This document shows positions 1-7,614 of a stretch of DNA of 8,854 bases, piece by piece; within the stretch, counting starts at the first letter, position 1, and each line of letters opens with the position of its first letter. Origin of the DNA: Zeimonas sp035303885. GTDB lineage: Bacteria; Pseudomonadota; Gammaproteobacteria; Burkholderiales; Burkholderiaceae_E. A program made the position numbers and the translations under genes. The notes under the pieces were generated by a model. The model saw only the letters and a program-made list of their open reading frames with translations. It was not told the origin of the DNA and ran no database searches. The stretch lies in assembly GCA_035303885.1 (NCBI GenBank), contig DATGRE010000310.1, positions 1-8,854 on the forward strand. The letters run 5' to 3'.

Positions 1-276
1 TTCGTCACGCTGTGCATCGGTGCGGCCAATCGCGATCCGGCACGGTTCCCCGCACCCGACCGCTTCGACGTCGCGCGCAAGCCGAATCGTCATTTCGCCT
101 TCGGCCACGGCGATCACGCGTGCGCCGGGATGAGCGTGGCGCGCCTCGAGGGCCGGATCGCGATCACACGGCTGCTCGCCCGCTTTCCGCACATCGAGCG
201 CGACGGCGAGCCCGAGCGCGACCGCCGGATCCGCTTCCGCGGACTGCGTCATCTTCCGGCACGGGTCCGCCGCTGA
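1..276 (+). CDS. Cytochrome P450, C-terminal fragment (5' end outside window)
   Basis: The reading frame is open from base 1 and stops at TGA 274-276, giving the last 91 residues of a protein whose start lies upstream of the window. The fragment carries the P450 haem-binding loop FAFGHGDHACAG (residues 32-43 of the fragment), matching FGxGxHxCxG; the Cys at codon 121-123 would be the axial thiolate ligand of the haem iron. The preceding stretch NRDPARFPAPDRFDVAR is the usual 'meander' before that loop, and MSVARLEGRIAITRLLARFP is the L helix after it. The style is that of soluble bacterial class I P450s, which take electrons from a ferredoxin. No substrate can be inferred because the substrate-recognition parts are missing, and no redox partner gene is visible. 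The gene is convergent with the DUF3422 gene. The family call is secure; the exact subfamily is unknown. Confidence 0.93.
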   Translation, partial: FVTLCIGAANRDPARFPAPDRFDVARKPNRHFAFGHGDHACAGMSVARLEGRIAITRLLARFPHIERDGEPERDRRIRFRGLRHLPARVRR

Positions 277-281
277 GCGCC

Positions 282-300
282 CGACGCGCAGCGTCGTTCT
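282..300 (+). terminator. Possible short hairpin terminator after the P450 gene
   Basis: A perfect 6-base-pair stem (CGACGC at 282-287 with GCGTCG at 291-296, loop GCA) begins five bases after the P450 stop and is followed by TTCTTC. The stem is short and the T-run is interrupted, so this is only a candidate intrinsic terminator. It fills most of the 24-base gap between two convergent genes. Confidence 0.4.
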
Positions 301-1644
301 TCAGTCGTAGCGGGGATCGGCCGGCGTTTCGCGCAGCCGCCGGCCCACGGTCTCCCGAATGTGCCGCACGCCGAGCGCGACGACGATCGCGACGGGGAGG
401 ACGGCGACGCCGGTCGCGATGTCGACGTCGAAGGGCGCGCCTGCCGCATGCGCGGCCTCGAGGAGGTGATGCACCAGGCCGACCGCATAGTAGGTGATCG
501 CCGCCACCGACAGTCCCTCGACGGTCTGCTGCAGCTTCAGCTGCAGCTCGGCACGCCGGTTCATCGCCTGCAGCAGCGCCTGGTTGTGTCGCTCGCGCTC
601 GATGTCGACGCGGGTGCGCAGCAGCGCGCTCGCGCGCGCGACGCGCTCGGAGGCCGATTCGATGCGTCGCCCGACGCTTTCGCAGAACGCCATGGCCGGG
701 TCGAAGCGGCGCTCGAGGAAGGCGATCGGCGTCTGCAGCGAAGCGATTCGGCCCATGCGCAGGTCCTCGCCGCGCTGTCGCAGGATCGCGTGATAGGCGC
801 GCGCGGCGCCGAAGCGAAAGCCCACCGTCGCGGCCAGCCGCTCGACGGTGGCCGCCAGGCGCGTGAGCTCCTGCAGCAGCGCCGGCTCCTCGTCGGGCGG
901 CGCGCCCTCGAGCCGCGCGACGAGCGCGCCCAGCGACCGCTCGGTCGCGTCGAGCTCCGCGGCGGTGGCGCGCGCGAGCGGGAACGCGAGCATCGCCATC
1001 ATCCGGTAGACCTCGATCTCGATCAGCCGCTGCACTTCTCGACCCGTGCGCTTCGGGCCCATCGACGCGTCGAGCAGCAGCATGCGGACGAAGCCGTCGC
1101 GGGCCAGGCGGAAATCGGTGTACACGCGCGCCGCGCCGTCGGCGATCGTCGCTCCGCACAGCTCGTGGCCGTCGAACACGCGCGCGAGCGCGGCGGATTC
1201 GCGTGCCGCGTCCGCGTTCGCGGCTCCGGGCAGCACGGCCAGGTGCACGGCCGCGATGCGTTCGCCGGGCAGCGATGCGAGCCAGCCGGCCGGCAGGGCA
1301 TCCAGCGCGGGGCTGCCGAAGGGGTCCGATTCGTCGCAGCCGCGTGCGTCGATCGTGTAGCCGTCGAACTCGCCGTGCCGCTCGCGTTTCAGCCGGAACG
1401 TGCCGAAGTCGGCGAGGAAATGCGTGTCGGCGGGCGAGGGGGCGGGCAGTCGGTGCGCGGCGCACAGCGCGGCGAGCGGGTCGTCGTCGCCGACGGATGC
1501 GGCGTTTTCCGGGGCGTTTCCGGACCTCGCCGGGCGCGGACGCAACAACGCGATGTGCGACACTCGGTGCGGTGCCGCGATCGCCTGTCGCGGGCGGGCG
1601 TGGATCTCGTTGTGGAGCGCTTCGCGTTCCGGATGATCGATCAT
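301..1644 (-). CDS. DUF3422 family membrane-anchored protein
   Basis: This 447-residue protein is recognised by its N-terminal motif HPEREALHNEIHARP, which is the hallmark opening of DUF3422 proteins. A large soluble N-terminal part is followed by a charged, Gln/Arg-rich and probably coiled-coil stretch (about residues 344-378). Two hydrophobic segments near the C-terminus come next (about 379-396 and 410-426), then a basic tail, so the protein is probably anchored in the inner membrane by a helical hairpin. The frame stays open up to 1782, but that longer version would run into the divergent thioesterase gene. The ATG at 1644 puts the conserved motif at the N-terminus and is preferred. No good ribosome-binding site precedes it. 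The family is known as a conserved uncharacterised protein of Proteobacteria, and its biochemical role is unknown to me. The family call is confident; the function is not assigned. Confidence 0.85.
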   Translation of the reverse strand: MIDHPEREALHNEIHARPRQAIAAPHRVSHIALLRPRPARSGNAPENAASVGDDDPLAALCAAHRLPAPSPADTHFLADFGTFRLKRERHGEFDGYTIDARGCDESDPFGSPALDALPAGWLASLPGERIAAVHLAVLPGAANADAARESAALARVFDGHELCGATIADGAARVYTDFRLARDGFVRMLLLDASMGPKRTGREVQRLIEIEVYRMMAMLAFPLARATAAELDATERSLGALVARLEGAPPDEEPALLQELTRLAATVERLAATVGFRFGAARAYHAILRQRGEDLRMGRIASLQTPIAFLERRFDPAMAFCESVGRRIESASERVARASALLRTRVDIERERHNQALLQAMNRRAELQLKLQQTVEGLSVAAITYYAVGLVHHLLEAAHAAGAPFDVDIATGVAVLPVAIVVALGVRHIRETVGRRLRETPADPRYD

Positions 1645-1698
1645 GCGCCGCGTCGCCCGGGCGGATGCGCCCCAGGCCCGAGGCGCGGCGATTCCAAC

Positions 1699-1706
1699 GA
1701 GGGAGA
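1699..1706 (+). promoter_or_regulatory. Ribosome-binding site supporting a GTG start
   Basis: The purine run GAGGGAGA ends four bases before GTG 1711. It is the main reason for choosing this GTG as the thioesterase start, since the reading frame itself is open much further upstream, antisense to the DUF3422 gene. Confidence 0.6.
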
Positions 1707-1710
1707 ACCG

Positions 1711-2136
1711 GTGAGCGAACGCATTCTCGTCTACGAGCTCGAGATTCCGATCCGATGGGGCGACATGGACGCGATGGGACACGTCAATAATACGGTCTAC
1801 TTCCGGTACATGGAGCAGGTGCGGATCGACTGGTTCGATTCGCTCGGCTTCAAGCCGGAGCCGCGGGGCGAAGGGCCGCTGATCGTCAACGCGAGCTGCA
1901 CCTTCATTCGCGAGCTGCGCTACCCGGGCACCGTCATCTGCCGACAGTACGTCGGCGAGTTCGGCCGCTCGAGCGTGCAGACCTACATCGACATGCTGCG
2001 CGCGGACGATCCCGACGTGGTGTACGCGAGCGGTGCCGCGAAGGTCGTCTGGGTCGACTACGAGAGGAAGAAATCCGCGCCGCTGCCCGAGGCGGCGCGC
2101 GTGGCGATGGCGCGTCCGTTCGTACGGGCCGCCTAG
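1711..2136 (+). CDS. Hot-dog-fold acyl-CoA thioesterase, 4HBT/YbgC-FadM type
   Basis: The product is 141 residues, the usual size of a single hot-dog domain thioesterase. The signature RWGDMDAMGHVNNTVYFRYME lies at residues 15-35. By comparison with 4-hydroxybenzoyl-CoA thioesterase, Asp20 of the DMDAMGHVN segment is the likely catalytic carboxylate, with His24-Val-Asn-Asn next to it. The enzyme would hydrolyse an acyl-CoA thioester in the cytoplasm, probably as a homotetramer as known for the family; the preferred acyl chain cannot be read from sequence. The start is GTG 1711 with a purine-rich site just upstream; the next in-frame ATG (1768) lies inside the signature. It is divergent from the DUF3422 gene (66-base gap) and convergent with scoB. 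It is not a Tol-Pal ybgC by context, as no tolQRAB genes are present. The family is certain; the substrate is unknown. Confidence 0.9.
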   Translation: MSERILVYELEIPIRWGDMDAMGHVNNTVYFRYMEQVRIDWFDSLGFKPEPRGEGPLIVNASCTFIRELRYPGTVICRQYVGEFGRSSVQTYIDMLRADDPDVVYASGAAKVVWVDYERKKSAPLPEAARVAMARPFVRAA

Positions 2137-2155
2137 CGCGGCCTGCGTCGGCGGT

Positions 2156-2176
2156 TCGCCGCTTCGCTGGCGGCGA
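2156..2176. terminator. Hairpin downstream of the thioesterase gene, possible terminator
   Basis: TCGCCGC (2156-2162) pairs with GCGGCGA (2170-2176), seven base pairs plus a T-G wobble around a five-base loop. It begins 20 bases after the thioesterase stop. No T-run follows on either strand, so intrinsic termination is uncertain; it may only stabilise the 3' end. Confidence 0.3.
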
Positions 2177-2185
2177 GGAGATCGG

Positions 2186-2234
2186 GAGCCGGCGCGGCCG
2201 CGGCCGCGCCGTCCCGTGCGCGCGCCGCCGGCTC
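2186..2234. repeat. Nested GC-rich inverted repeat between convergent genes
   Basis: Bases 2191-2210 form a perfect 20-base palindrome built from overlapping GCGGCCGC units. Around it, GAGCCGGCG (2186-2194) is also repeated in inverted orientation as CGCCGGCTC (2226-2234), so two alternative hairpins share bases 2191-2194. The outer arm overlaps the first two bases of the scoB stop codon (complement of 2233-2235). The position between the ends of two convergent genes suits a bidirectional terminator or transcript-end structure, but there is no T-tract on either side. Confidence 0.5.
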
Positions 2235-2886
2235 AGCGCACCGCGGAGACGTCGAGGGGGCAGCCGGTCTTCGCGACGACCTCGTCGACGTCGACGCCGG
2301 GCGCCAGCTCGACGAGCTTCAGGCCGTTCTCGCCGACCTCGATCACGCCCAGGTCGGTGATGATCAGGTCGACGACGCCGACGCCGGTGAGCGGCAGCGT
2401 GCATTCCCGCAGGATCTTGTGCTCCTCGGTGCCGTCCTTCTTCTTCGCGGTGTGCTCCATCAGCACGAGGACGCGTCCGACGCCGGCCACGAGATCCATC
2501 GCACCGCCCATCCCCTTGACCATCTTGCCGGGGATCATCCAGTTCGCGAGGTCGCCGCGCTCGCTGACCTGCATCGCGCCGAGGATCGCCAGATCGATCT
2601 TGCCGCCGCGGATCATCGCGAACGAGTCGGCCGACGAGAAGATCGAGGAACCGGGCAGCGTCGTCACGGTCTGCTTGCCGGCGTTGATCAGGTCGGGGTC
2701 GACCTCGTCTTCGGTGGGAAAGGGGCCGATACCGAGCAGTCCGTTCTCGGACTGCAGCCAGACCTCCATGTCGTCGGGAACGTGGTTCGCGACGAGCGTG
2801 GGCAGTCCGATCCCCAGGTTCACGTAGAAGCCGTCGCGCAGTTCCTGCGCGGCGCGCGCCGCCATCTGGTCGCGGGTCCAGGCCAT
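2233..2886 (-). CDS. scoB: 3-oxoacid (succinyl-CoA:acetoacetate) CoA transferase subunit B
   Basis: This is the beta subunit (217 residues) of a family I CoA transferase, which moves CoA from a donor such as succinyl-CoA to a 3-oxoacid such as acetoacetate through a glutamyl-CoA thioester. The catalytic glutamate is visible as Glu47 in the motif SENG (residues 46-49), followed by GLLGIGP. The glycine-rich GKMVKGMGGAMDLVAG segment near the middle is the other conserved landmark of subunit B. The N-terminus MAWTRDQMAARAAQELRDG is typical of ScoB/AtoA proteins. ATG 2886 has a good AGGAG site upstream. It sits 17 bases downstream of scoA and the two should be co-transcribed and form a heteromeric enzyme. 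A 3-oxoadipate CoA transferase (PcaJ) is the main alternative; no other pca genes are in view, and the overall sequence reads as ScoB. Confidence 0.92.
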   Translation of the reverse strand: MAWTRDQMAARAAQELRDGFYVNLGIGLPTLVANHVPDDMEVWLQSENGLLGIGPFPTEDEVDPDLINAGKQTVTTLPGSSIFSSADSFAMIRGGKIDLAILGAMQVSERGDLANWMIPGKMVKGMGGAMDLVAGVGRVLVLMEHTAKKKDGTEEHKILRECTLPLTGVGVVDLIITDLGVIEVGENGLKLVELAPGVDVDEVVAKTGCPLDVSAVR

Positions 2887-2894
2887 GTTCGGTT

Positions 2895-2899
2895 CTCCT
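2895..2899 (-). promoter_or_regulatory. Ribosome-binding site of scoB
   Basis: The minus strand reads TAGGAGAACCGAACATG, with AGGAG eight bases before the ATG at 2886. It is a clear, independent site within the 17-base scoA-scoB gap. Confidence 0.7.
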
Positions 2900-2903
2900 A
2901 GCT

Positions 2904-3602
2904 TCAGCGCGGGCGCGTGGTGCGCTGCTCGATGCGCTTTTCGGGCGTCGGGTTGTGGACGATGCGGTGCACGTAGATCCCGGGCAGGTGCACGTGATCG
3001 GGATCGATCTCGCCGGTGGGCACGATGACCTCCACCTCGGCGATCGTCACGCGGCCGGCCGTCGCGACATTCGGGTTGAAGTTGCGCGCGGTGCGGCGGA
3101 ACACGAGATTGCCCGCCCGGTCGGCCATCCAGGCCTTCACCAGCGACACGTCGGGCACCAGCGAGCGCTCCATCACGTAGGTCTGGCCGTCGAACTCGCG
3201 CGTTTCCTTGCCCTCGGCGACGATCGTGCCGACGCCGGTGGGCGTGAAGAAGGCCGGGATGCCGGCACCGCCCGCACGCAGCTTCTCGGCGAGCGTGCCC
3301 TGCGACGTGAACTCGAGCTCGAGCTCGCCCGCCAGGTACTGGCTCTCGAACTCCTTGTTCTCGCCGACGTACGACGCGATCATCTTGCGGATCTGGCGCG
3401 TCTCGAGCAGCAGGCCCAGCCCGAAGCCGTCGACTCCGGCATTGTTGGAGACGCAGGTGAGGTTGCGCACGCCCGAGTCTCGCAATGCCGCGATCAGCGC
3501 TTCCGGTATGCCGCACAGCCCGAAGCCGCCGACCGCGATCATCTGTCCGTCCGCGACCACGCCCTTCAGGGCTTCGGCCGCACTCGGGTAGACCTTGCTC
3601 AT
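2904..3602 (-). CDS. scoA: 3-oxoacid (succinyl-CoA:acetoacetate) CoA transferase subunit A
   Basis: This is the alpha subunit (232 residues) partnering ScoB. The CoA transferase signature 1 is seen at residues 18-33 (DGQMIAVGGFGLCGIP). Further typical segments are VSNNAGVDGFGLGLLL, where substrate and CoA contacts are made in the family, the FTPTGVGT loop, and the C-terminal DPDHVHLPGIYVHRIV close to the subunit end. The reading frame permits a start at 3638, but ATG 3602 (MSKVYPSAAEAL) is chosen because it has a GAGGAA site four bases upstream, matches the family N-terminus and gives the usual length. A TATAAT box at 3646-3641 would start transcription about 30 bases before it. Role: activation or breakdown of acetoacetate (ketone body and polyhydroxybutyrate turnover) in the cytoplasm. 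PcaI is the alternative reading. Confidence 0.92.
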   Translation of the reverse strand: MSKVYPSAAEALKGVVADGQMIAVGGFGLCGIPEALIAALRDSGVRNLTCVSNNAGVDGFGLGLLLETRQIRKMIASYVGENKEFESQYLAGELELEFTSQGTLAEKLRAGGAGIPAFFTPTGVGTIVAEGKETREFDGQTYVMERSLVPDVSLVKAWMADRAGNLVFRRTARNFNPNVATAGRVTIAEVEVIVPTGEIDPDHVHLPGIYVHRIVHNPTPEKRIEQRTTRPR

Positions 3603-3606
3603 CGAT

Positions 3607-3612
3607 TTCCTC
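3607..3612 (-). promoter_or_regulatory. Ribosome-binding site deciding the scoA start
   Basis: GAGGAA on the minus strand lies four bases upstream of ATG 3602, favouring this start over the in-frame ATG at 3638, which sits essentially at the expected transcription start. Confidence 0.6.
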
Positions 3613-3640
3613 GCTTTGGAGACGTCCGGAGTCGGCACGG

Positions 3641-3646
3641 ATTATA
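3641..3646 (-). promoter_or_regulatory. Candidate -10 box for scoAB
   Basis: The minus strand carries a perfect TATAAT (3646 to 3641). Transcription would begin near 3634, leaving a leader of about 30 bases that contains the scoA ribosome-binding site. The -35 region about 17 bases upstream (CGTCTT) matches TTGACA poorly, so the promoter may need an activator. In such GC-rich DNA a chance TATAAT in the right place is uncommon. Confidence 0.5.
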
Positions 3647-3655
3647 TGCGGCGGC

Positions 3656-3661
3656 TACAAT
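3656..3661 (+). promoter_or_regulatory. Candidate -10 box for the CDF exporter gene
   Basis: TACAAT (one mismatch to TATAAT) lies 25 bases before ATG 3687, so the leader would be only about 19 bases. No convincing -35 is seen at the expected position (near 3633-3638). It sits back to back with the scoAB -10 box, with nine bases between them. Confidence 0.4.
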
Positions 3662-3686
3662 CGAAGACGGCACGTCCCTGTACACG

Positions 3687-4667
3687 ATGACGCATCGCCC
3701 CGTCGCGCCCGATGCCGGCGCGCCTTTCTCGCCGCGGCATCCGGACCGCCACTCGCATTCGCACGATCACCGGCACGAGCATGCCCGCCGCCCGTCGCGC
3801 GCGCTGGGCGTGTCGCTCGTGATCGTGCTCGCCTTCGCCGCGCTCGAGATCGGCGTCGGAATCGTCAGCGGCTCGCTGGCGCTCGCTTCCGACGGCGTGC
3901 ACATGCTCACCGACGCGGCCGCGCTCGGCATCGCGCTCGGCGCGCAGCGCTTCGCGCGCCGCGAGGCGGGCCCGCAAATGAGCTTCGGCTACGGACGCGC
4001 CGAGACGCTCGCGGCGCTGCTGAACGGCGTGTTCTACGTCGGCGTGCTCGCCTTCCTCGTGCTCGAGGCGATCGGGCGGTTGCGCGACACGCCGCCGATC
4101 GACGTCCGGTTCGCATTGCCGGTCGCCGTGGCCGGCCTGCTGGTGAACGCCGGGGTCTGGCGGTTGCTGCACGGCGAGCGCCACGAGCTGAACACGCGTG
4201 CGGCGCTGCTGCACGTGATCGGCGATTTCGCCGGATCGGTCATCGCGATCGTCGCGCTCGGCACCGTGTGGCTCACCGGGTGGACGTTGATCGATCCGCT
4301 CCTCACGCTGGCGATCTGCGCGCTGCTGCTCGTGGCCACCGTGCGCCTGCTGCGCGACAGCGTCCGGGTGCTGATGAACGCGGTGCCCGAGGGCGTCGAC
4401 GCCCACGAGGTCGAGGCGTCGCTGCGCGCCACGCCCGGCGTGCACTGGGTGCGCGACCTGCACCTGTGGTCGCTCGGCGACGGCAGCCCGGCGATGTCGG
4501 CGCACGTGGCCATCGGGGAGATGGCCGAATGGCCTGCGATCCTCGCGCAGATTCGCGTCACGATGGAGGAGCGCCACGGCATCCGCCACCTCACGCTGCA
4601 ACCCGAAACCGAGAACCTCGAAGAGCTGCTGCGTCTGCAGGAGGCGCAGTGCCGCCGACGCGCCTGA
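3687..4667 (+). CDS. Cation diffusion facilitator (CDF) exporter, zinc type (CzcD/ZitB-like)
   Basis: This 326-residue inner-membrane protein should export Zn2+ (possibly also Cd2+ or Co2+) from the cytoplasm in exchange for protons. The N-terminus is histidine-rich (eight His between residues 18 and 32, HSHSHDHRHEH), a common metal-binding feature of zinc CDFs. Six hydrophobic helices are visible between about residues 40 and 222. TM2 holds SDGVHMLTD (His72, Asp76) and TM5 holds HVIGD (His176, Asp180); this HxxxD/HxxxD pair is the transport site of zinc-selective CzcD/ZitB/ZnT members, unlike the Asp/His site of FieF/YiiP. The cytoplasmic C-terminal domain (about 223-326) includes VRDLHLWSLGDG and HLTLQPE. 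ATG 3687 is the first in-frame ATG before the His-rich region, but no ribosome-binding site is evident. It is divergent from scoA, and no metal-sensing regulator gene adjoins it. Confidence 0.92.
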   Translation: MTHRPVAPDAGAPFSPRHPDRHSHSHDHRHEHARRPSRALGVSLVIVLAFAALEIGVGIVSGSLALASDGVHMLTDAAALGIALGAQRFARREAGPQMSFGYGRAETLAALLNGVFYVGVLAFLVLEAIGRLRDTPPIDVRFALPVAVAGLLVNAGVWRLLHGERHELNTRAALLHVIGDFAGSVIAIVALGTVWLTGWTLIDPLLTLAICALLLVATVRLLRDSVRVLMNAVPEGVDAHEVEASLRATPGVHWVRDLHLWSLGDGSPAMSAHVAIGEMAEWPAILAQIRVTMEERHGIRHLTLQPETENLEELLRLQEAQCRRRA

Positions 4668-4695
4668 CGCCGCGGTCCGCCCGCGTCCCCACTTG

Positions 4696-4701
4696 TATAA
4701 T
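4696..4701 (+). promoter_or_regulatory. Candidate -10 box for the pyrG operon
   Basis: A perfect TATAAT lies 21 bases before the pyrG ATG at 4723, in an otherwise very GC-rich gap after the CDF gene. Transcription would start around 4708, giving a leader of about 15 bases. No good -35 is seen 16-18 bases upstream. The pyrG frame can be read upstream through this box to 4693, but the box itself argues that this upstream part is not coding. Confidence 0.55.
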
Positions 4702-4722
4702 CGCGCTTTCCGGCCGAGCCTC

Positions 4723-6407
<1,685 letters not shown>

Positions 6408-6411
<4 letters not shown>

Positions 6412-7289
6412 CCGGGAATCGCCCGATGCGGCTGTGCGGCTTCGAAGTCGGACTCGACCGCCCGATGTTCCTGATCGCCGGTCCGTGCGCGATCGAGTCG
6501 CGCCAGCTCGCACTCGACACCGCGGGGCAGCTGAAGGAGATCACCGGCCGACTCGGCGTGCCGTTCATCTACAAGTCGTCGTTCGACAAGGCCAACCGCA
6601 GCTCGGGTACGTCGTTTCGCGGGCCCGGCATCGACGAGGGACTGAAGATCCTCGATGAGGTTCGCCGCGTCATCGGCGTGCCCGTGCTCACCGACGTGCA
6701 CGAGATCGGCCAGATCGCGCCGGTCGCTGCGGTCGTCGACGTGCTGCAGACGCCCGCCTTCCTCGTGCGGCAGACCGATTTCATCCGCGCGGTCGCGTCG
6801 GCAGGGCGCCCGGTGAACATCAAGAAAGGGCAGTTCCTCGCGCCGCACGACATGAAGAACGTCGTCGAGAAGGCGCGTGCCGCGGCGATCGAGGCAGGCG
6901 GCGACGGCGAGAACATCCTCGTCTGCGAGCGCGGCGCCTGCTTCGGCTACAACAACCTCGTCTCCGACATGCGCTCGCTCGCCATCCTGCGCGAGACCGG
7001 CTGCCCGGTCGTCTTCGACGCCACCCACTCGGTGCAGCTGCCCGGCGGGCAGGGCACGTCCTCGGGCGGGCAGCGCGAATTCGTCCCCGTGCTGGCCCGG
7101 GCGGCGGTGGCGGCCGGCGTGGCCGGCGTCTTCATGGAGACGCATCCGGATCCGGCCAGGGCGCTGTCCGACGGCCCGAACGCATGGCCGCTGCAGCGGA
7201 TGGCCGAGCTGCTCGCCACGCTGCAGTCGCTCGACGCGCTGGTGAAGCGCGACGGTTTCCCCGAACAGACGCTCCAGGCTACCGGCTGA
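6408..7289 (+). CDS. kdsA: 3-deoxy-D-manno-octulosonate-8-phosphate (KDO8P) synthase
   Basis: KdsA condenses phosphoenolpyruvate with D-arabinose 5-phosphate to KDO 8-phosphate, an early step of lipopolysaccharide inner-core synthesis in the cytoplasm. Landmarks are AGPCAIES (residues 24-31), YKSSFDKANRSS for substrate phosphate binding, GPGIDEG, the KKGQFLAPHDM strand, ERGACFGYNN, FDATHSVQ and METHPDP. The Cys27 of AGPC is the metal ligand of the metal-dependent class; E. coli KdsA, a metal-independent enzyme, has Asn in this place. His of FDATH, Glu of METHP and Asp of SDGPN would complete the metal site. Two starts are possible. ATG 6408, used here, overlaps the pyrG stop (ATGA) and gives 293 residues. 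ATG 6426 gives 287 residues and an N-terminus (MRLCGFEVG) closer to relatives as I remember them. Neither has a strong ribosome-binding site. Confidence 0.96.
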
Positions 7290-7300
7290 GCGCACCGATC

Positions 7301-7306
7301 AGGAGG
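7301..7306 (+). promoter_or_regulatory. Strong Shine-Dalgarno of the DUF1330 gene
   Basis: AGGAGG lies eight bases before ATG 7315, within the 25-base gap after kdsA. It is the strongest ribosome-binding site in the window, suggesting high and independent translation of this small gene within the operon. Confidence 0.8.
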
Positions 7307-7314
7307 AGTTTTCG

Positions 7315-7614
7315 ATGCCCGCCTACGTGATCGCCGACGTGAAGGTCAGCGACCCCGAGCGATACAAGGAGTACATGGCACTCTCGCCGGCCGCAATCGA
7401 GGCGGCCGGTGGCCGTTTCCTCGTACGCGGCGGCGCGCACGAGGTGCTCGAAGGCGACTGGCGGCCGACGCGCATGGTCATGGCGGAGTTCCCCGACATG
7501 GCTGCGGCGCGGGCGTTCTACGATTCGGCCCGCTATCGCGAGGCGCGCGCGAAGCGCGCCGGCGCCACCGAGTATTTCCGGATGATCGTGGTGCAGGGAG
7601 TCGAGGCGAAATGA
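7315..7614 (+). CDS. DUF1330 family protein (dimeric alpha+beta barrel fold), function unknown
   Basis: This 99-residue protein opens with MPAYVIADVKVSDPERYKEYM, continues with AAGGRFLVRGGAHEVLEGDW and RMVMAEFPDMAAARAFYDSARYREARAKRAG, and ends with a short strand (YFRMIVVQGV). This pattern is characteristic of DUF1330, small cytoplasmic proteins with the ferredoxin-like dimeric alpha+beta barrel fold related to the EthD/ABM type. No signal peptide or membrane segment is present. No catalytic activity is established for the family to my knowledge, so none is assigned. It has a strong Shine-Dalgarno, starts 25 bases after kdsA, and its stop overlaps the eno start (ATGA). I recall the same placement between kdsA and eno in other Burkholderiales, which suggests a conserved job connected with this pathway or operon. 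Confidence 0.88.
   Translation: MPAYVIADVKVSDPERYKEYMALSPAAIEAAGGRFLVRGGAHEVLEGDWRPTRMVMAEFPDMAAARAFYDSARYREARAKRAGATEYFRMIVVQGVEAK

Noticed and set aside
1..276. P450 fragment as a pseudogene
   Set aside because: The fragment is incomplete only because the window starts inside it. The haem loop is intact and the C-terminus is of normal form.
361..1710. Long plus-strand open frame upstream of and in frame with the thioesterase, which would make a 591-residue fusion
   Set aside because: This part is antisense to the DUF3422 gene and shows no recognisable domain. The thioesterase has its own GTG start and ribosome-binding site at 1711.
1645..1782. 46-residue N-terminal extension of the DUF3422 protein
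   Set aside because: It would overlap the divergent thioesterase gene on the opposite strand, and the family normally begins close to the HPxREALHNExHARP motif, which starts right after ATG 1644.
2887..3516. Minus-strand frame running upstream of scoB in phase with it, suggesting a fused 427-residue protein
   Set aside because: The extra part lies across scoA in a different frame and is Arg/Ala/Gly-rich without motifs. scoB has a clear ATG and Shine-Dalgarno at 2886.
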